Origin: a bacterium
GTDB taxonomy: Bacteria; Joyebacterota; Joyebacteria; Joyebacterales; Joyebacteraceae
Reading direction: 5' to 3'
Assembly (NCBI GenBank): GCA_029990205.1
Contig: JAPEKQ010000005.1
Location: forward strand, 1-64,000
DNA: 64,000 nt
The notes beneath the pieces were generated by a model. It was not told where the DNA came from, did no database searches, and saw only the letters and a program-made list of their open reading frames with translations. Below, in pieces: positions 43,318 to 52,270 of the stretch. The position numbers were made by a program, and so were the translations under genes. Each line of letters begins with the position of its first letter. The stretch's first letter is position 1.

Positions 43318-45645
43318 CTAGTGTACCCCGCTGATCAGACCCGAACCCCCGCCGGAATCGTCCGGTCGTCCCCGACGCTCCGGCTTGACGATGTCGCCGA
43401 AGTCGTGAGTGAGCGGCAGACCGAGCACGTGGCCAACCACGTGCGGCATCACCTGACCGCTCGACCAGTTGTTGTAGAAGTTCCATTCGAGCGGCTGCGT
43501 GCTCAGCAGCACCCAGCCATCCCCCACACCGTACTCAGCGAGCGTGGCGTCGCCCGCGTCGTTCGCGATGTACACCACGGCGCCGTCGGGAAGCGACTGG
43601 ATCGCCTCATGGCTCGCGTACTGGCCGTAGAGGAACTCCGGCAACCCTTCCATGAGCGGTGTGCCGGGCAGTTCGACGTAGTTGTACCAGGTCTCGTAGG
43701 GCGACAGCGTCACGTTGCCAGGGAGCACGATGCCGGCGGACTCGATCGAGCCGCCCTGCCACCCGCGGTCGCAGGCCTCCCAGAAGATGGTCCCGCCCCG
43801 CTCGACGAACCGCTGGACGCGGACCTGGCTGGCCGCGTAGTCGTTGTAGAACGACTGCGGCTGATCGTTCTGGACGATGACGAGATCCTCGCCCGGCGTC
43901 AGGTCGATGTCACCAAGCGACGCGGCGGTCACGACCTCGTACTGGTTCGGACCGCTCCCCTCTTGGAACCCCATGACTTCGAGCATCAGGTCGAGGACCG
44001 CCGGGATGTCCGGCGACCACGGCACCACGTCCCGAACCACGATGACGTGCACCGCGGTCTCCTCGCTCCCACCAACGCTGATCGAGTGAACGACACTGTC
44101 ATTGAGCAGATGCGGGTCGCGCACCTGCATCACGACCTCGTACGAACCGGCGGCCGAGAACTGATGCGCAGCGGTCTTGTCCGTCGACCACGCGGTGTCC
44201 CACACGCCGTCATTCTCCCAGTCCCACCGCACCGCGAGCATCGTCACCAGATCGTCGGGATCGGTCACGCCGCTCGCATCGAACGTCACCGTCGTTCCCG
44301 GCGCGACGAATACGTCATCAGCCGTGAAGACGGCCGAAGGAGGCTGCTGGGACCCGACCTGCGTCATCACCCCATCAAGCTGGCTGATCGATACCTCGAC
44401 GGTCGGATCCGAGGTCACGAGACGAGAGAAGAACGGCACGCGCGACTCGCCGTCCGCGATGATCCCGGTGGCGAACACGACCTCTGAGAGCACGGGGCAG
44501 ACCGAACTCAGGAAGTCGGCACAGTCGGGATTCCCCGTCCGCCACAACCACTCGGCCACGGAGTCGCTCTCGTCGCTGATGACCGCGGAGAGCTCAACCA
44601 TCATCCGGTAAGGATCGTGCGCGCTCACCGCTCCACCGAGTTCGGTGGCGCCTCGACCGTTCAGATCGAGATCGGCGCCGTCGCGCACTGCGACGGTCCC
44701 CGACACGAGTGCGACAACCTCGGTCACGGCTCGCCCGGCATTCTGAACCGTGGCGATCCCGTCCGGCGTTGTCGGGTCGTAGTCTCTGAAGCTCGAGTGA
44801 ACGAGTCGTGTGCGATACGTCCCGTCACCGATATCGACATGGGTCCTGGTGTTGCCCGTCACGTATACGGCGGGAGGCCAGCCGGGCGTCACACGGACGC
44901 GGCCACGCTCGACATCGATCGGGACGATGAGCGAATCGGACGTGGTGAGCGACCGGAACACGGCCGAGTAGCACACCGGGTCCGGGTTCACCCACGAGAC
45001 GCTGTCCCCGTCGGCATCCTCGAGCCACGGGTCCGCCAGCTGCGTCGGACCGGTCGGATCGTCGTTGAGCGCGTCGATGGCGAGTTCGGCGGCCTGCTGT
45101 GACGCGTCAGCGAGTTCCGCCCCCTCGAGCACGCCGGCTCCGTCGCCGACCGCGCTCTCAATGATCGCGGAGAGCGTCGCCCACCCTGGCTTGAGCTCGG
45201 CGCTCTCGACCACGACCGCCCGGTCGGACTCCGAGAACATCGTCAGGAACGGATTCATGCGGACGAGGGCCTCCGCGGTCGACGTCGCATCGACATCGAC
45301 ACCGGAGGATTCGGACCGGCCGACCGTTCCGAGGAGCACGACGTCGCCCGTTGTCGTGATGAGCGCAACCGTCTGTCTGTTACCGGTGTCCGGAACGAGA
45401 ACCGAGAACGTTCCGTCCGTCTCGACCGCGCCGCTACCGGCAAGGGAGACGACGGCGAGGCTTTCGGCCGAGTGCGTGGAACCCGTCGGGAGAGTGATCT
45501 CTCCCGTGACACTTCTCGTCGCGATCGCCGAGGCGCCGGTACCATCTTCGGAGGGACCCGCCGTGGTCGAACACGAGACGCACGCGAGCGCCACGAGAAG
45601 CGCGAGGCATGCTGTGGCAAGCTTCCAGACATTCGCTGTGTGCAT
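43318..45645 (-). CDS. Exported lipoprotein-like protein with PKD and GATase1/ThuA-like C-terminal domain
   Basis: Exported protein of 775 aa. The signal region KLATACLALLVALACVSCS contains two cysteines; neither gives a perfect lipobox, but a lipoprotein is likely. The mature protein begins with a Thr/Ser-rich linker, then beta domains (about 60-480). A PKD domain spans about 475-560 (SAVFTADDVFVAPGTTVTFDAS to HQFSAAGSYEVVMQVRD, quoted in parts). The C-terminal 210 residues (VHVIVVRDVVPWSPDIPAVL, EDLVIVQND, RFVERGGTIFWEACD, DGWVLLSTQPLEWNF) look like a class-I amidotransferase/ThuA-type flavodoxin-like fold, without an obvious catalytic Cys. ATG 45645 has GGAGGGG 5 nt upstream. No FlgD-type tail is present. 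Confidence 0.85.
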   Translation of the reverse strand: MHTANVWKLATACLALLVALACVSCSTTAGPSEDGTGASAIATRSVTGEITLPTGSTHSAESLAVVSLAGSGAVETDGTFSVLVPDTGNRQTVALITTTGDVVLLGTVGRSESSGVDVDATSTAEALVRMNPFLTMFSESDRAVVVESAELKPGWATLSAIIESAVGDGAGVLEGAELADASQQAAELAIDALNDDPTGPTQLADPWLEDADGDSVSWVNPDPVCYSAVFRSLTTSDSLIVPIDVERGRVRVTPGWPPAVYVTGNTRTHVDIGDGTYRTRLVHSSFRDYDPTTPDGIATVQNAGRAVTEVVALVSGTVAVRDGADLDLNGRGATELGGAVSAHDPYRMMVELSAVISDESDSVAEWLWRTGNPDCADFLSSVCPVLSEVVFATGIIADGESRVPFFSRLVTSDPTVEVSISQLDGVMTQVGSQQPPSAVFTADDVFVAPGTTVTFDASGVTDPDDLVTMLAVRWDWENDGVWDTAWSTDKTAAHQFSAAGSYEVVMQVRDPHLLNDSVVHSISVGGSEETAVHVIVVRDVVPWSPDIPAVLDLMLEVMGFQEGSGPNQYEVVTAASLGDIDLTPGEDLVIVQNDQPQSFYNDYAASQVRVQRFVERGGTIFWEACDRGWQGGSIESAGIVLPGNVTLSPYETWYNYVELPGTPLMEGLPEFLYGQYASHEAIQSLPDGAVVYIANDAGDATLAEYGVGDGWVLLSTQPLEWNFYNNWSSGQVMPHVVGHVLGLPLTHDFGDIVKPERRGRPDDSGGGSGLISGVH

Positions 45646-45792
45646 CGATTCCCCTCCTCCGACCGGTAGTGACCATGAATCGGGCATTTCAGAGGGGTAG
45701 TGTTGCAAGGGGCGTACCAGCGGGTGTTCGGGAGAGCCCCTACAGGTGGGCCCTTTCGCCGAGGAGCGCGAATCGGCCGCAGGCGGCGGGAT

Positions 45793-45813
45793 GTTGCAGG
45801 CAACGCTCGTTGC
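45793..45813. repeat. Compound inverted repeat
   Basis: GTTGC-AG-GCAAC (45793-45804) overlaps GCAACG-CT-CGTTGC (45800-45813), giving two interleaved palindromes sharing the central GCAAC. It is a possible operator for the PKD lipoprotein gene. Confidence 0.45.
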
Positions 45814-45837
45814 GCCGTGCACGACCTTGACAACCGG

Positions 45838-45876
45838 TACAACAAGAGAGAGCCGGCCCCAGAGGGACCGGCTCTC
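45838..45876 (-). terminator. Terminator of carboxypeptidase gene
   Basis: Stem GAGAGCCGG / CCGGCTCTC (45848-45856 / 45868-45876) with an inner CCC/GGG; on the minus strand it is followed by T-rich TCTTGTTGT. Confidence 0.75.
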
Positions 45877-45944
45877 ACGCTATCCGTTCTCTGTCCACGC
45901 GCCGTGGGGCATCCCAGCGGCCCGCGCCAGTGTGTGTGCAGATG

Positions 45945-48572
45945 CTACCTGAGCACGACCAGCTTCCCGTGTCGCGTCTCCCCCACGGCCGTCAGTCGCA
46001 TGAAGTAGAGACCGTTGCCGACCTGGACGCCCGCGCTGTCGCGACCGTCCCACGTCAGGTCGATCTGGCCCGGACCGGCCTCGCCCGAGACAAGTGTCCG
46101 TACAAGACGACCGTCAACACTGTAGACGGAGAGCTCGACGTCGCCGCGCGCCGGCATCGCGAACGAGATCTTCGCGGCACCACCGAACGGGTTCGGGCTC
46201 GCCGGGTAGAGAGCGAGTCGACCGACAGCCTCCTCGACACCCGTGCTCTCGACGATGAACGAGCTGGTCTCCATCAACTGACTCCGCTCGGTCCCGTCGT
46301 CGGCGTACGCTCTCCAGTAGTAGGTCCCGTCGGCGAGCGCGGCGCCCACGGTCCAGGACGTCGTCCCGGAGCCCTCGGCCACACCGGAGACCGACGTGAC
46401 GAGACTCGTGCAGAGCGCATCGTCGTAGACGCGGAACCCGTATGTCAGAACGTCGCCGGGATCGGTGTCGCTCGAGTTGTCGACTGTCAGCAGAGGAGTC
46501 GACACGGAGACCGTCCCGCCGTCCGGCGGATCGTTCAGAACCGGCACCGTCGGCTTCGTGTTGCCTGTCGGCGGGCCGCTGATGGTCACGTCGTCGACGT
46601 ACCACCCGTCGTCGGTCACGTAGGTATCGGTCACAAGACGGAAACGAACCTTGAAGCCGGCCGTCCCGACGTAGTCGTTGAGCGAGAGCGTGACCTCCTG
46701 GAACCCGTAGCTGTTGCCGTGGTACTTCGGGCCCACCTGGTGCCACGTCGCTCCGTTGTCGTCGGAGACCTCGACGTAGCAGTAGTCGTAGTCCTCCTCG
46801 GTGGAGTAGCGGTGCCAGAACGACAGGTCGGCCGCCGTGGCCGCCGAGAAGTCGATCGGCGTCGCGAGCTCGATCCAGGTGTCGCGGTAGTTGCCGTAGT
46901 CGCCGCTGGGGCTGTCCGTGTAGGAGTTCGACGGCGAATGCGAAACCGAGGTCGTCAGACCCCAGTACCCGTCGTTCTCGGTCCAGTTGCCCGTGCCACT
47001 CTCCATGTCATCGAAGAACACGACGGTCGCCTCTCCGATCATCCACGAGAGCTCTTCTTCCATGTACAGACCGTCTCCCTCGATGATGAGCGTGAGGATC
47101 AGGCCGTGCCCGTCGGGCGTGCCCGCGTCGACCGAGAATGAGAACTCGTCGAACGTGTTCTGACCGGAAGACCCTGCGAGGATCGTCCCGAGCGTCGTCT
47201 CGGCGTCGTGGAGATCGACGTACGGATCGTCGGTCACGATGGTCACGCTCACATTGTCGGCGTCGGCCAGGATGCCCTGATTCTCGATGTTGACGGTCAG
47301 GCTGAGCGTCTCGCCGGCATCCGGCTCCTGGTCGCCGTCGCCACCGGTGAAGTGCGTCGACTCGAGCGCGAGGTAGGCGCCCGAGACCCGGCTGATGTAG
47401 CGCTGACCCCAGAGGTTCTCCTGAGCGAGTCCGGCAATCTCGCTCTGCTGCGGCCAGAAGCCGCTCCCGCCGACCTCGACGCAGAAGGAGTAGATGCCCT
47501 GCGTTCCGTACATCCAGTCGGTCGTCGAGCCCGAGGCCATGTAGCTCAGGACCTCCCAGCAGGAGCCGACATCGTAGCCGTTGTCCGTGGCCATCACGTC
47601 GGCCAGGTCGTGGAAGGTGGTGTTGTCCGGCTCGGGCGGGAAGGTGTTCTGCCCGTAACCGTACGGAACCAGAATGGCGCCCACGACGGAGTGGAACGAG
47701 AGGTTCGTGATGAAGTCGTGCGCAAGCACGAAGTCACGGTACGCCGACGTCTCCGGCTCAGAGAACGCCTCGGTGCCGCAGTAGACATCGTTGCAGGGGT
47801 CGGTGGAAATGCCCGTCGTCCCCCACTCGTAGTCGTAGTTGCGATTCAGATCGACGCCGTAGCAGGTGCTGCTGGCGTTGTCGCGACGGTTCTTCCGCCA
47901 CATCCCGCCGCCGTCCGGCTCGATCGACTCGTTGTAGACGTAGCCGTCCGGGTTGACGCACGGGATGAACCACATCTCGCGATTGTCGACGAGGAATGTC
48001 GCCTCGGGGTCGGTACCGTAGTTCTGGGTCAGCCAATCGAGGTAGAGGAAGACGGAGTTGATCCCGATCGGCTCACGCGCGTGATGGAGCGCGTCGAAGA
48101 GGACCTCGGGCTCGAGTTCGTCGACCTCGGGATTGTCCGAGATCTTGAACGCCCAGATCGTGCGCCCCTCGTGTGAGGTGCCGATGCTGATCGGGTCACT
48201 CATGATGTTCGGGTAGCTGGCGTAGAGGTTCACGATGTAGCTCTCGACCTCATCGAACGTGTAGAAATCTCCATACCCGCGAGTCGTGTTCCGCGAGGCG
48301 TAGAAACTCTCCATATCATCAATGTCGACCGTGACGTCGAACCCGAGCGAGCGGAGTTCCTCGACCTGCTCGTAGTCGGTCACAAGCGTGACGCTGACGC
48401 CGGGCTTCGACTGCATGATGTCGAGTCCCTCGATGCTCAAGAGCCGTTCGATCTCCGCGGCGTCTCGGAACTCGACACGCGCCTGGACGTACGGTCCGTC
48501 AGGACCGGCCGCCGTCGCGGGAAGTGCGGTCAGCAGCAGGGCCGCCGCCAGACACATAGACAGAACACGCAT
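45945..48572 (-). CDS. Exported M14 zinc carboxypeptidase with FlgD/Por-type C-terminus
   Basis: Exported protein of 875 aa: signal peptide 1-22, a propeptide-like region 23-100, M14 catalytic domain about 100-390. Zinc ligands His164 and Glu167 (HHAREP) and His294 (LSFHSV) and catalytic Glu366 (CVEVGG) are all present, as is DLNRNYDYEW of the substrate pocket. Beta domains follow: about 395-500 CARDB-like, about 505-640 a MAM/jelly-roll-like domain (DDMESGTGNW, WYVDDVTISG), about 650-780 Fn3-like, and the last 90 residues with SPNPFGGAAKISFAM, YSVDGRLVRTLVSG, GNGLYFMRLTA and terminal GKLVVLR. ATG 48572 has GGAGA upstream and a consensus promoter at 48635-48663. Confidence 0.94.
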   Translation of the reverse strand: MRVLSMCLAAALLLTALPATAAGPDGPYVQARVEFRDAAEIERLLSIEGLDIMQSKPGVSVTLVTDYEQVEELRSLGFDVTVDIDDMESFYASRNTTRGYGDFYTFDEVESYIVNLYASYPNIMSDPISIGTSHEGRTIWAFKISDNPEVDELEPEVLFDALHHAREPIGINSVFLYLDWLTQNYGTDPEATFLVDNREMWFIPCVNPDGYVYNESIEPDGGGMWRKNRRDNASSTCYGVDLNRNYDYEWGTTGISTDPCNDVYCGTEAFSEPETSAYRDFVLAHDFITNLSFHSVVGAILVPYGYGQNTFPPEPDNTTFHDLADVMATDNGYDVGSCWEVLSYMASGSTTDWMYGTQGIYSFCVEVGGSGFWPQQSEIAGLAQENLWGQRYISRVSGAYLALESTHFTGGDGDQEPDAGETLSLTVNIENQGILADADNVSVTIVTDDPYVDLHDAETTLGTILAGSSGQNTFDEFSFSVDAGTPDGHGLILTLIIEGDGLYMEEELSWMIGEATVVFFDDMESGTGNWTENDGYWGLTTSVSHSPSNSYTDSPSGDYGNYRDTWIELATPIDFSAATAADLSFWHRYSTEEDYDYCYVEVSDDNGATWHQVGPKYHGNSYGFQEVTLSLNDYVGTAGFKVRFRLVTDTYVTDDGWYVDDVTISGPPTGNTKPTVPVLNDPPDGGTVSVSTPLLTVDNSSDTDPGDVLTYGFRVYDDALCTSLVTSVSGVAEGSGTTSWTVGAALADGTYYWRAYADDGTERSQLMETSSFIVESTGVEEAVGRLALYPASPNPFGGAAKISFAMPARGDVELSVYSVDGRLVRTLVSGEAGPGQIDLTWDGRDSAGVQVGNGLYFMRLTAVGETRHGKLVVLR

Positions 48573-48634
48573 GTTCTCCGTCTCCTTGTGGTGGAGTGAA
48601 CTCGTGCATTTCGTTCGATTTGCTCTAATTTACG

Positions 48635-48663
48635 ATTATAGCACAGATTACAGCGCAAAGCAA
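48635..48663 (-). promoter_or_regulatory. Strong promoter of carboxypeptidase gene
   Basis: Minus strand: TTGCTT (48658-48663), 17 nt, consensus TATAAT (48635-48640). Leader about 55 nt. Confidence 0.82.
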
Positions 48664-48727
48664 TGAGGCGGGGTTCAGCACATGTGACGGGAGCCGCAAA
48701 CACCCTTGATACGGGCCTGTCTCTGCA

Positions 48728-49840
48728 TCAGCGGCGGACATCGATCGTGAGGATTCCGTCAGCGGTGTAGGGACTTCCAGGCACCCAGCGCTCGACTGCG
48801 GCGGCGATCGGCCTGACGGAGAGGAGCGCGCCGACAAGCCCGGGACCGAACGTCTGGAGCCTACGGGTCAGCGGGGTCAGAAGAGTGAGATGAGGGATGA
48901 TCTCGTTCTCGATCCGTTCCCTGTAGCGTGCCGCGACGTCGAGAGGCGGTGCGGCCGCGATGACCTCGGCGGCGATCCTCCCGCTCTGGATCGCGTAGGC
49001 GATCCCCTCGCCCGTGATCGGGTCGGCGAGACCCGCCGCGTCGCCGGCGATGAGCACCCGTCCGCGGGAGTGATCCTCCGGTCGCGAGACCCGCGGGACG
49101 AATCCGGCGAACGGCCCCTCGCGCCGCCAGGACGACAGGCCGAGCTTCTCCACGAGGCGGTCGACATCTCGGAGATAGTCGGGCCCCGGCAGTTCCAGTC
49201 CGCAGACCCCGACGTTGACGTGATCGTTCTTCGGAAAGATCCAGCCGTATCCGCGACGCCTCGTGCCGGCGTCGAGCACGATTCCCTCACCGTGTTCTCC
49301 GAGCGTGGCTCCGTCGTTCGGGTAGAGCCGCGCGTACGCGGCGCCTCCGAACTCGAGCGGCTCGAGACCGAGCCGTGACCGAAGCCGACCCCGGGCCCCC
49401 TCGGCCAGCACGACGTACGGCGCCGACAACCGCTCTCCCGCGCTGACAACCTCGACCCCTTCCGGTCCGGCGCTGATGTCGAAGACGCTCCGACCGAACT
49501 CCAGAAGCGCACCCGCCTGCCTCGCCCGCTCCGCGAGGAACGGATCGAGTTCCCGGCGCGTCGTCGTCGCGACGACCGGACGCGTGGAACGCCACGTCCC
49601 GCTGACGCGCCCGGTGAGGCGCATCTCGACGGTGCTGACGCGCCGGTGGATCACCGGGTCGACTGAGTCACCGAGGAGTTCGAGCGCGCGCGACGTCAGA
49701 CCCGCCGCGCAAGGTTTGGTGCGGGGAAACTGCGCGCGGTCGAAGACGCGTACGCGAAGGCCGCTCCTCGCCGCAGCCTCCGCGCACGCGCTCCCCGCCG
49801 GTCCGGCGCCGATGACTATGAGATCGCAATGGTCGGACAC
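48728..49840 (-). CDS. Geranylgeranyl reductase family flavoprotein
   Basis: Flavoprotein of 370 aa. FAD motif DLIVIGAGPAGSACAEAAARSG at the N-terminus (given in part), then FPRTKPCAAGLTSRALELLG, the conserved KxCG-like loop of geranylgeranyl reductases, RRELDPFLAERARQAG, WIFPKNDHVNVGVCG and the second FAD motif VLIAGDAAGLADPITGEGI. These enzymes saturate isoprenoid chains of lipids or quinones. It is a better match to the family than the 26872 protein and is probably a distant paralogue of it. GTG 49840 has GGAGG 8 nt upstream. It starts 70 nt after the phosphoesterase stop and may be co-transcribed with it. Confidence 0.9.
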   Translation of the reverse strand: MSDHCDLIVIGAGPAGSACAEAAARSGLRVRVFDRAQFPRTKPCAAGLTSRALELLGDSVDPVIHRRVSTVEMRLTGRVSGTWRSTRPVVATTTRRELDPFLAERARQAGALLEFGRSVFDISAGPEGVEVVSAGERLSAPYVVLAEGARGRLRSRLGLEPLEFGGAAYARLYPNDGATLGEHGEGIVLDAGTRRRGYGWIFPKNDHVNVGVCGLELPGPDYLRDVDRLVEKLGLSSWRREGPFAGFVPRVSRPEDHSRGRVLIAGDAAGLADPITGEGIAYAIQSGRIAAEVIAAAPPLDVAARYRERIENEIIPHLTLLTPLTRRLQTFGPGLVGALLSVRPIAAAVERWVPGSPYTADGILTIDVRR

Positions 49841-49910
49841 GGCATCTTCCTCCGGGTCGACCGCGCGCCGTCCGGAACCGGGACAGCGGCAGACGCCCGC
49901 AAGCCGGTGG

Positions 49911-51677
49911 CTACTTCAGGAGGAGTTCCCCGAATGTGTTCGGATTGTAGTCGATCGGGATCTGCCAGTCCTCGACGCCCCCGGTCCTCTGCTGCTTGCG
50001 ACGGAAGTTGACGCGCCAGGCGTCGTCCTCGCCCGAGACCGCGCCGAACTCGGAGAGCGGAATGGCCGCCTCGAAGACCCAGCGATCCTCATACACCTTG
50101 GACACAGCCTCGTATTCGCCGTCCCACGTCACGTCGGTCGTGTAGATCATCCCCTCGTCGAACGTGATCCGCTGGTCGAACACGGTTCCGAGCGGGTTGC
50201 AGTAGAGCTGGTAGACCGTCATCTCGTCGGTCACCGGCTGGATGAAGAACCCGACGCAGTCGTCACGGTAGACGGCGCTGTCACGCTCCTCACCCGTCGC
50301 GACGATCTCATCGACCTGGGGCTCGAAGCAGACGGCGGAAGCGTAGAAGTACTGGTCGTCGTGCCCGAACCTGAACTCGGTCCCGCCGTCGATGTCCGAG
50401 TCGTCGTAGGCCGGGTAGAGACGGGTCACCGGAGCGGCCTCGAGCCAGCACGGCTCCGCCAGGATACCGTCGACGTCCGGCTTCGCGCGGAAGGCGTCCG
50501 CCGGTGTGGTCCTCATCACGCGCAGCTGCACGTCAGTCTCGATCTCCATTCCGTTCGTCATCGGATACGCCAGTGCGAACGTCGGCGCAGGGAACACGGC
50601 GTCGGGCGGCTCGACGCTGAACATGTACTCCCCGACCGCGCCGGGCTCGACCACGACCGCCGCCTCCAGGGGCTCGATGACCCATCCATCGGGCTTGCCC
50701 CATCGGATCGCGTCATCGATCGGCGCCGGGCCGTTGTTCTCGACGGTCACAACGATCTCAGCCGGTTCTCCCCCGTCCTCCGACACACGGAGCGGACTCA
50801 CGGTGATGTATTCGGACTCGATCGCCACGATCTCCCGTTCATCGTCGACCGTGTGGAAGTCCATCGGGTAGATGCCGCCGGCGTCGATCACGGCGAGGTC
50901 GAAGCTGTCTTCGTGGACGGTCAACCAGCAGAACTGGAAGAACTCGCCGCGCGCGACGGGCTCGGTCTCCGGACGGTACATGTAGCCGCCGGAGCTTCCG
51001 ATGCTGGTGTAGGGAATGCCATCATATGTTCCGTGGAAGTAGTGGTGGAAGTGTCCGGTGAAGACGGCGTCCACACCGTACTGAACGAGCAGTTCGTGGA
51101 CCGGGTCACCGGCCCCGGCCGCCGTCGTCATGAGCCAGAGCGGCTTGTGGTAGAATACGAAGATCTGGTCCTCGAGGTCGTACTCCCTGAGATCGCTCAG
51201 CAGCCAGTCGAGCTGCTCGTCATCGATCTGGTCCCACGCCTCGTACCGGCTGTTGTCGAGCACGACGAAGTGCGTGCTCTCGTGGTCAAAGGAGTAGTAT
51301 GCGTCGAACCCCGTCCGCTCCCGATAGAGCTCCTCGCTCTCGTCGCTCCAGATGTCGTGATTACCGGCCGTGAGATAGACAGGCGCGTCGAGTACATCCA
51401 ACATCGCGAGCAGCGTGTCCCACTCGGCGCTCACCGCCTCCATGTCGGTGCCGTATCCCTCGATCTGGTCGCCGACCGTGAGGACGATGTCGGGCTTGAG
51501 GAGATTGATCTCCTCGATGATGGATGGATAGACGCCCTGCTGGTGTCCACCCGTACGATCGCTCAGGACGACGAGCCGATACGAGGCGCCGGCACTCAGC
51601 GCCATCGTGAGCACGACGGCCAGCGCGGCAGCCGCGGTGGCCCAATGCACTGTCCGGCTTGAAGTTACAGATCTCAT
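49911..51677 (-). CDS. Exported calcineurin-like phosphoesterase with CBM9-like domain
   Basis: Exported protein of 588 aa: signal peptide about 10-33 (ATAAAALAVVLTMALSAGAS). The metallophosphoesterase domain (about 34-260) shows the metal ligands in VVLSDRTGG, VLTVGDQIEG, LTAGNHDIW, FVFYHKPLW and FTGHFHHYF; the usual DxH is DRT here, so the first His ligand is replaced. A beta-sandwich follows (about 300-400). The C-terminal 190 residues (DVDGILAEPCWLEAAPVTRL, FRFGHDDQYFYASAVCFEP, DDCVGFFIQP, WVFEAAIPLSEFG) match the carbohydrate-binding CBM9/DOMON-like pattern. It ends LLLK but lacks the FlgD module. ATG 51677 has a G-rich site upstream. Confidence 0.9.
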   Translation of the reverse strand: MRSVTSSRTVHWATAAAALAVVLTMALSAGASYRLVVLSDRTGGHQQGVYPSIIEEINLLKPDIVLTVGDQIEGYGTDMEAVSAEWDTLLAMLDVLDAPVYLTAGNHDIWSDESEELYRERTGFDAYYSFDHESTHFVVLDNSRYEAWDQIDDEQLDWLLSDLREYDLEDQIFVFYHKPLWLMTTAAGAGDPVHELLVQYGVDAVFTGHFHHYFHGTYDGIPYTSIGSSGGYMYRPETEPVARGEFFQFCWLTVHEDSFDLAVIDAGGIYPMDFHTVDDEREIVAIESEYITVSPLRVSEDGGEPAEIVVTVENNGPAPIDDAIRWGKPDGWVIEPLEAAVVVEPGAVGEYMFSVEPPDAVFPAPTFALAYPMTNGMEIETDVQLRVMRTTPADAFRAKPDVDGILAEPCWLEAAPVTRLYPAYDDSDIDGGTEFRFGHDDQYFYASAVCFEPQVDEIVATGEERDSAVYRDDCVGFFIQPVTDEMTVYQLYCNPLGTVFDQRITFDEGMIYTTDVTWDGEYEAVSKVYEDRWVFEAAIPLSEFGAVSGEDDAWRVNFRRKQQRTGGVEDWQIPIDYNPNTFGELLLK

Positions 51678-51757
51678 GTCCGTCCCCCCCCTGTGAATCG
51701 CGCGCGTCTCTGCCGGTCGCCCGCGTGTCTCTCCAGCTGTCCCCCCGTTCATCCGTC

Positions 51758-51787
51758 ATGCTAGTCCGGCGCCGGGACACATGTCAA
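51758..51787 (-). promoter_or_regulatory. Promoter of phosphoesterase gene
   Basis: Minus strand: TTGACA (51782-51787), 18 nt, TAGCAT (51758-51763). Leader about 75 nt. Confidence 0.65.
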
Positions 51788-52189
51788 CAGCGGGCGCGCC
51801 CGGCGGCGCACCGTGTGCCGGCGCGCGGCACGCCCGGCTCAGGCGCGCGGCACCCGGGGACCGGCCGAGAGCACTCCGGCGAGCGACCCCGCCCGAGCGC
51901 TCAGGTCCGATGGTCGTCCGCACTCACTCCGAACGGCTCCCGGTCACTCCGGTCGGCCGCGCCCCGCGCCCCGCGACTCGGACCTCGCGACCCACGACTG
52001 CCGCTCCGACGCGCGTCGCGCCGCCCCGTACGCGACTCCGCATGGTCACGCGCCGATGCGATCCACGAACACCGGCCGTCCTCCCAACCGACCGGCGCTC
52101 GACCGCGGTGGAACGCGATGGAGGTCGCGCGGCAAACAGGCTCGAATCATGCACGGCGGTTCCGGATTGCGCGCCGCGCAAGTTTGTGT

Positions 52190-52217
52190 TTGACTCCCCA
52201 AGAGTCATTGCTACTAT
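52190..52217 (+). promoter_or_regulatory. Promoter and operator-like repeat of zinc-ribbon protein gene
   Basis: TTGACT (52190-52195), 16 nt, TACTAT (52212-52217). An inverted repeat TGACTC-5-GAGTCA (52191-52207) covers the -35 box and half the spacer, the position of a repressor site. Confidence 0.6.
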
Positions 52218-52270
52218 CGATAGACGGTAAGCAGGAATCACCGGGCAACACATCGTGGAGGAGTTGAGAA

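Larger units (their letters stand above)
45646..45944. other. Intergenic region between PKD lipoprotein and carboxypeptidase
   Basis: These 299 nt contain the carboxypeptidase terminator (45838-45876) and a compound inverted repeat (45793-45813). I could not find a convincing promoter for the 45645 gene. Confidence 0.5.
51678..52270. other. GC-rich intergenic region
   Basis: These 593 nt separate divergent genes. Promoters lie at both ends (51758-51787 minus, 52190-52217 plus). The centre (about 51790-52180) is very C/G-rich, has a 12-nt direct repeat GGCGCGCGGCAC (51820-51831, 51842-51853) and open frames of arginine/proline-rich composition that look non-coding. I recognise no RNA gene. 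Confidence 0.5.

Noticed and set aside
49911-51677. FlgD/Por-type sorting tail on the phosphoesterase because it ends LLLK
   Set aside because: The last 90 residues match a CBM9-like domain and lack the GRxVRTLV and SGVYF segments of the sorting module.
51781-52230. Plus-strand frame of 149 aa in the GC-rich gap
   Set aside because: Low-complexity Arg/Pro/Thr composition, no ribosome site and competing open frames in other phases.
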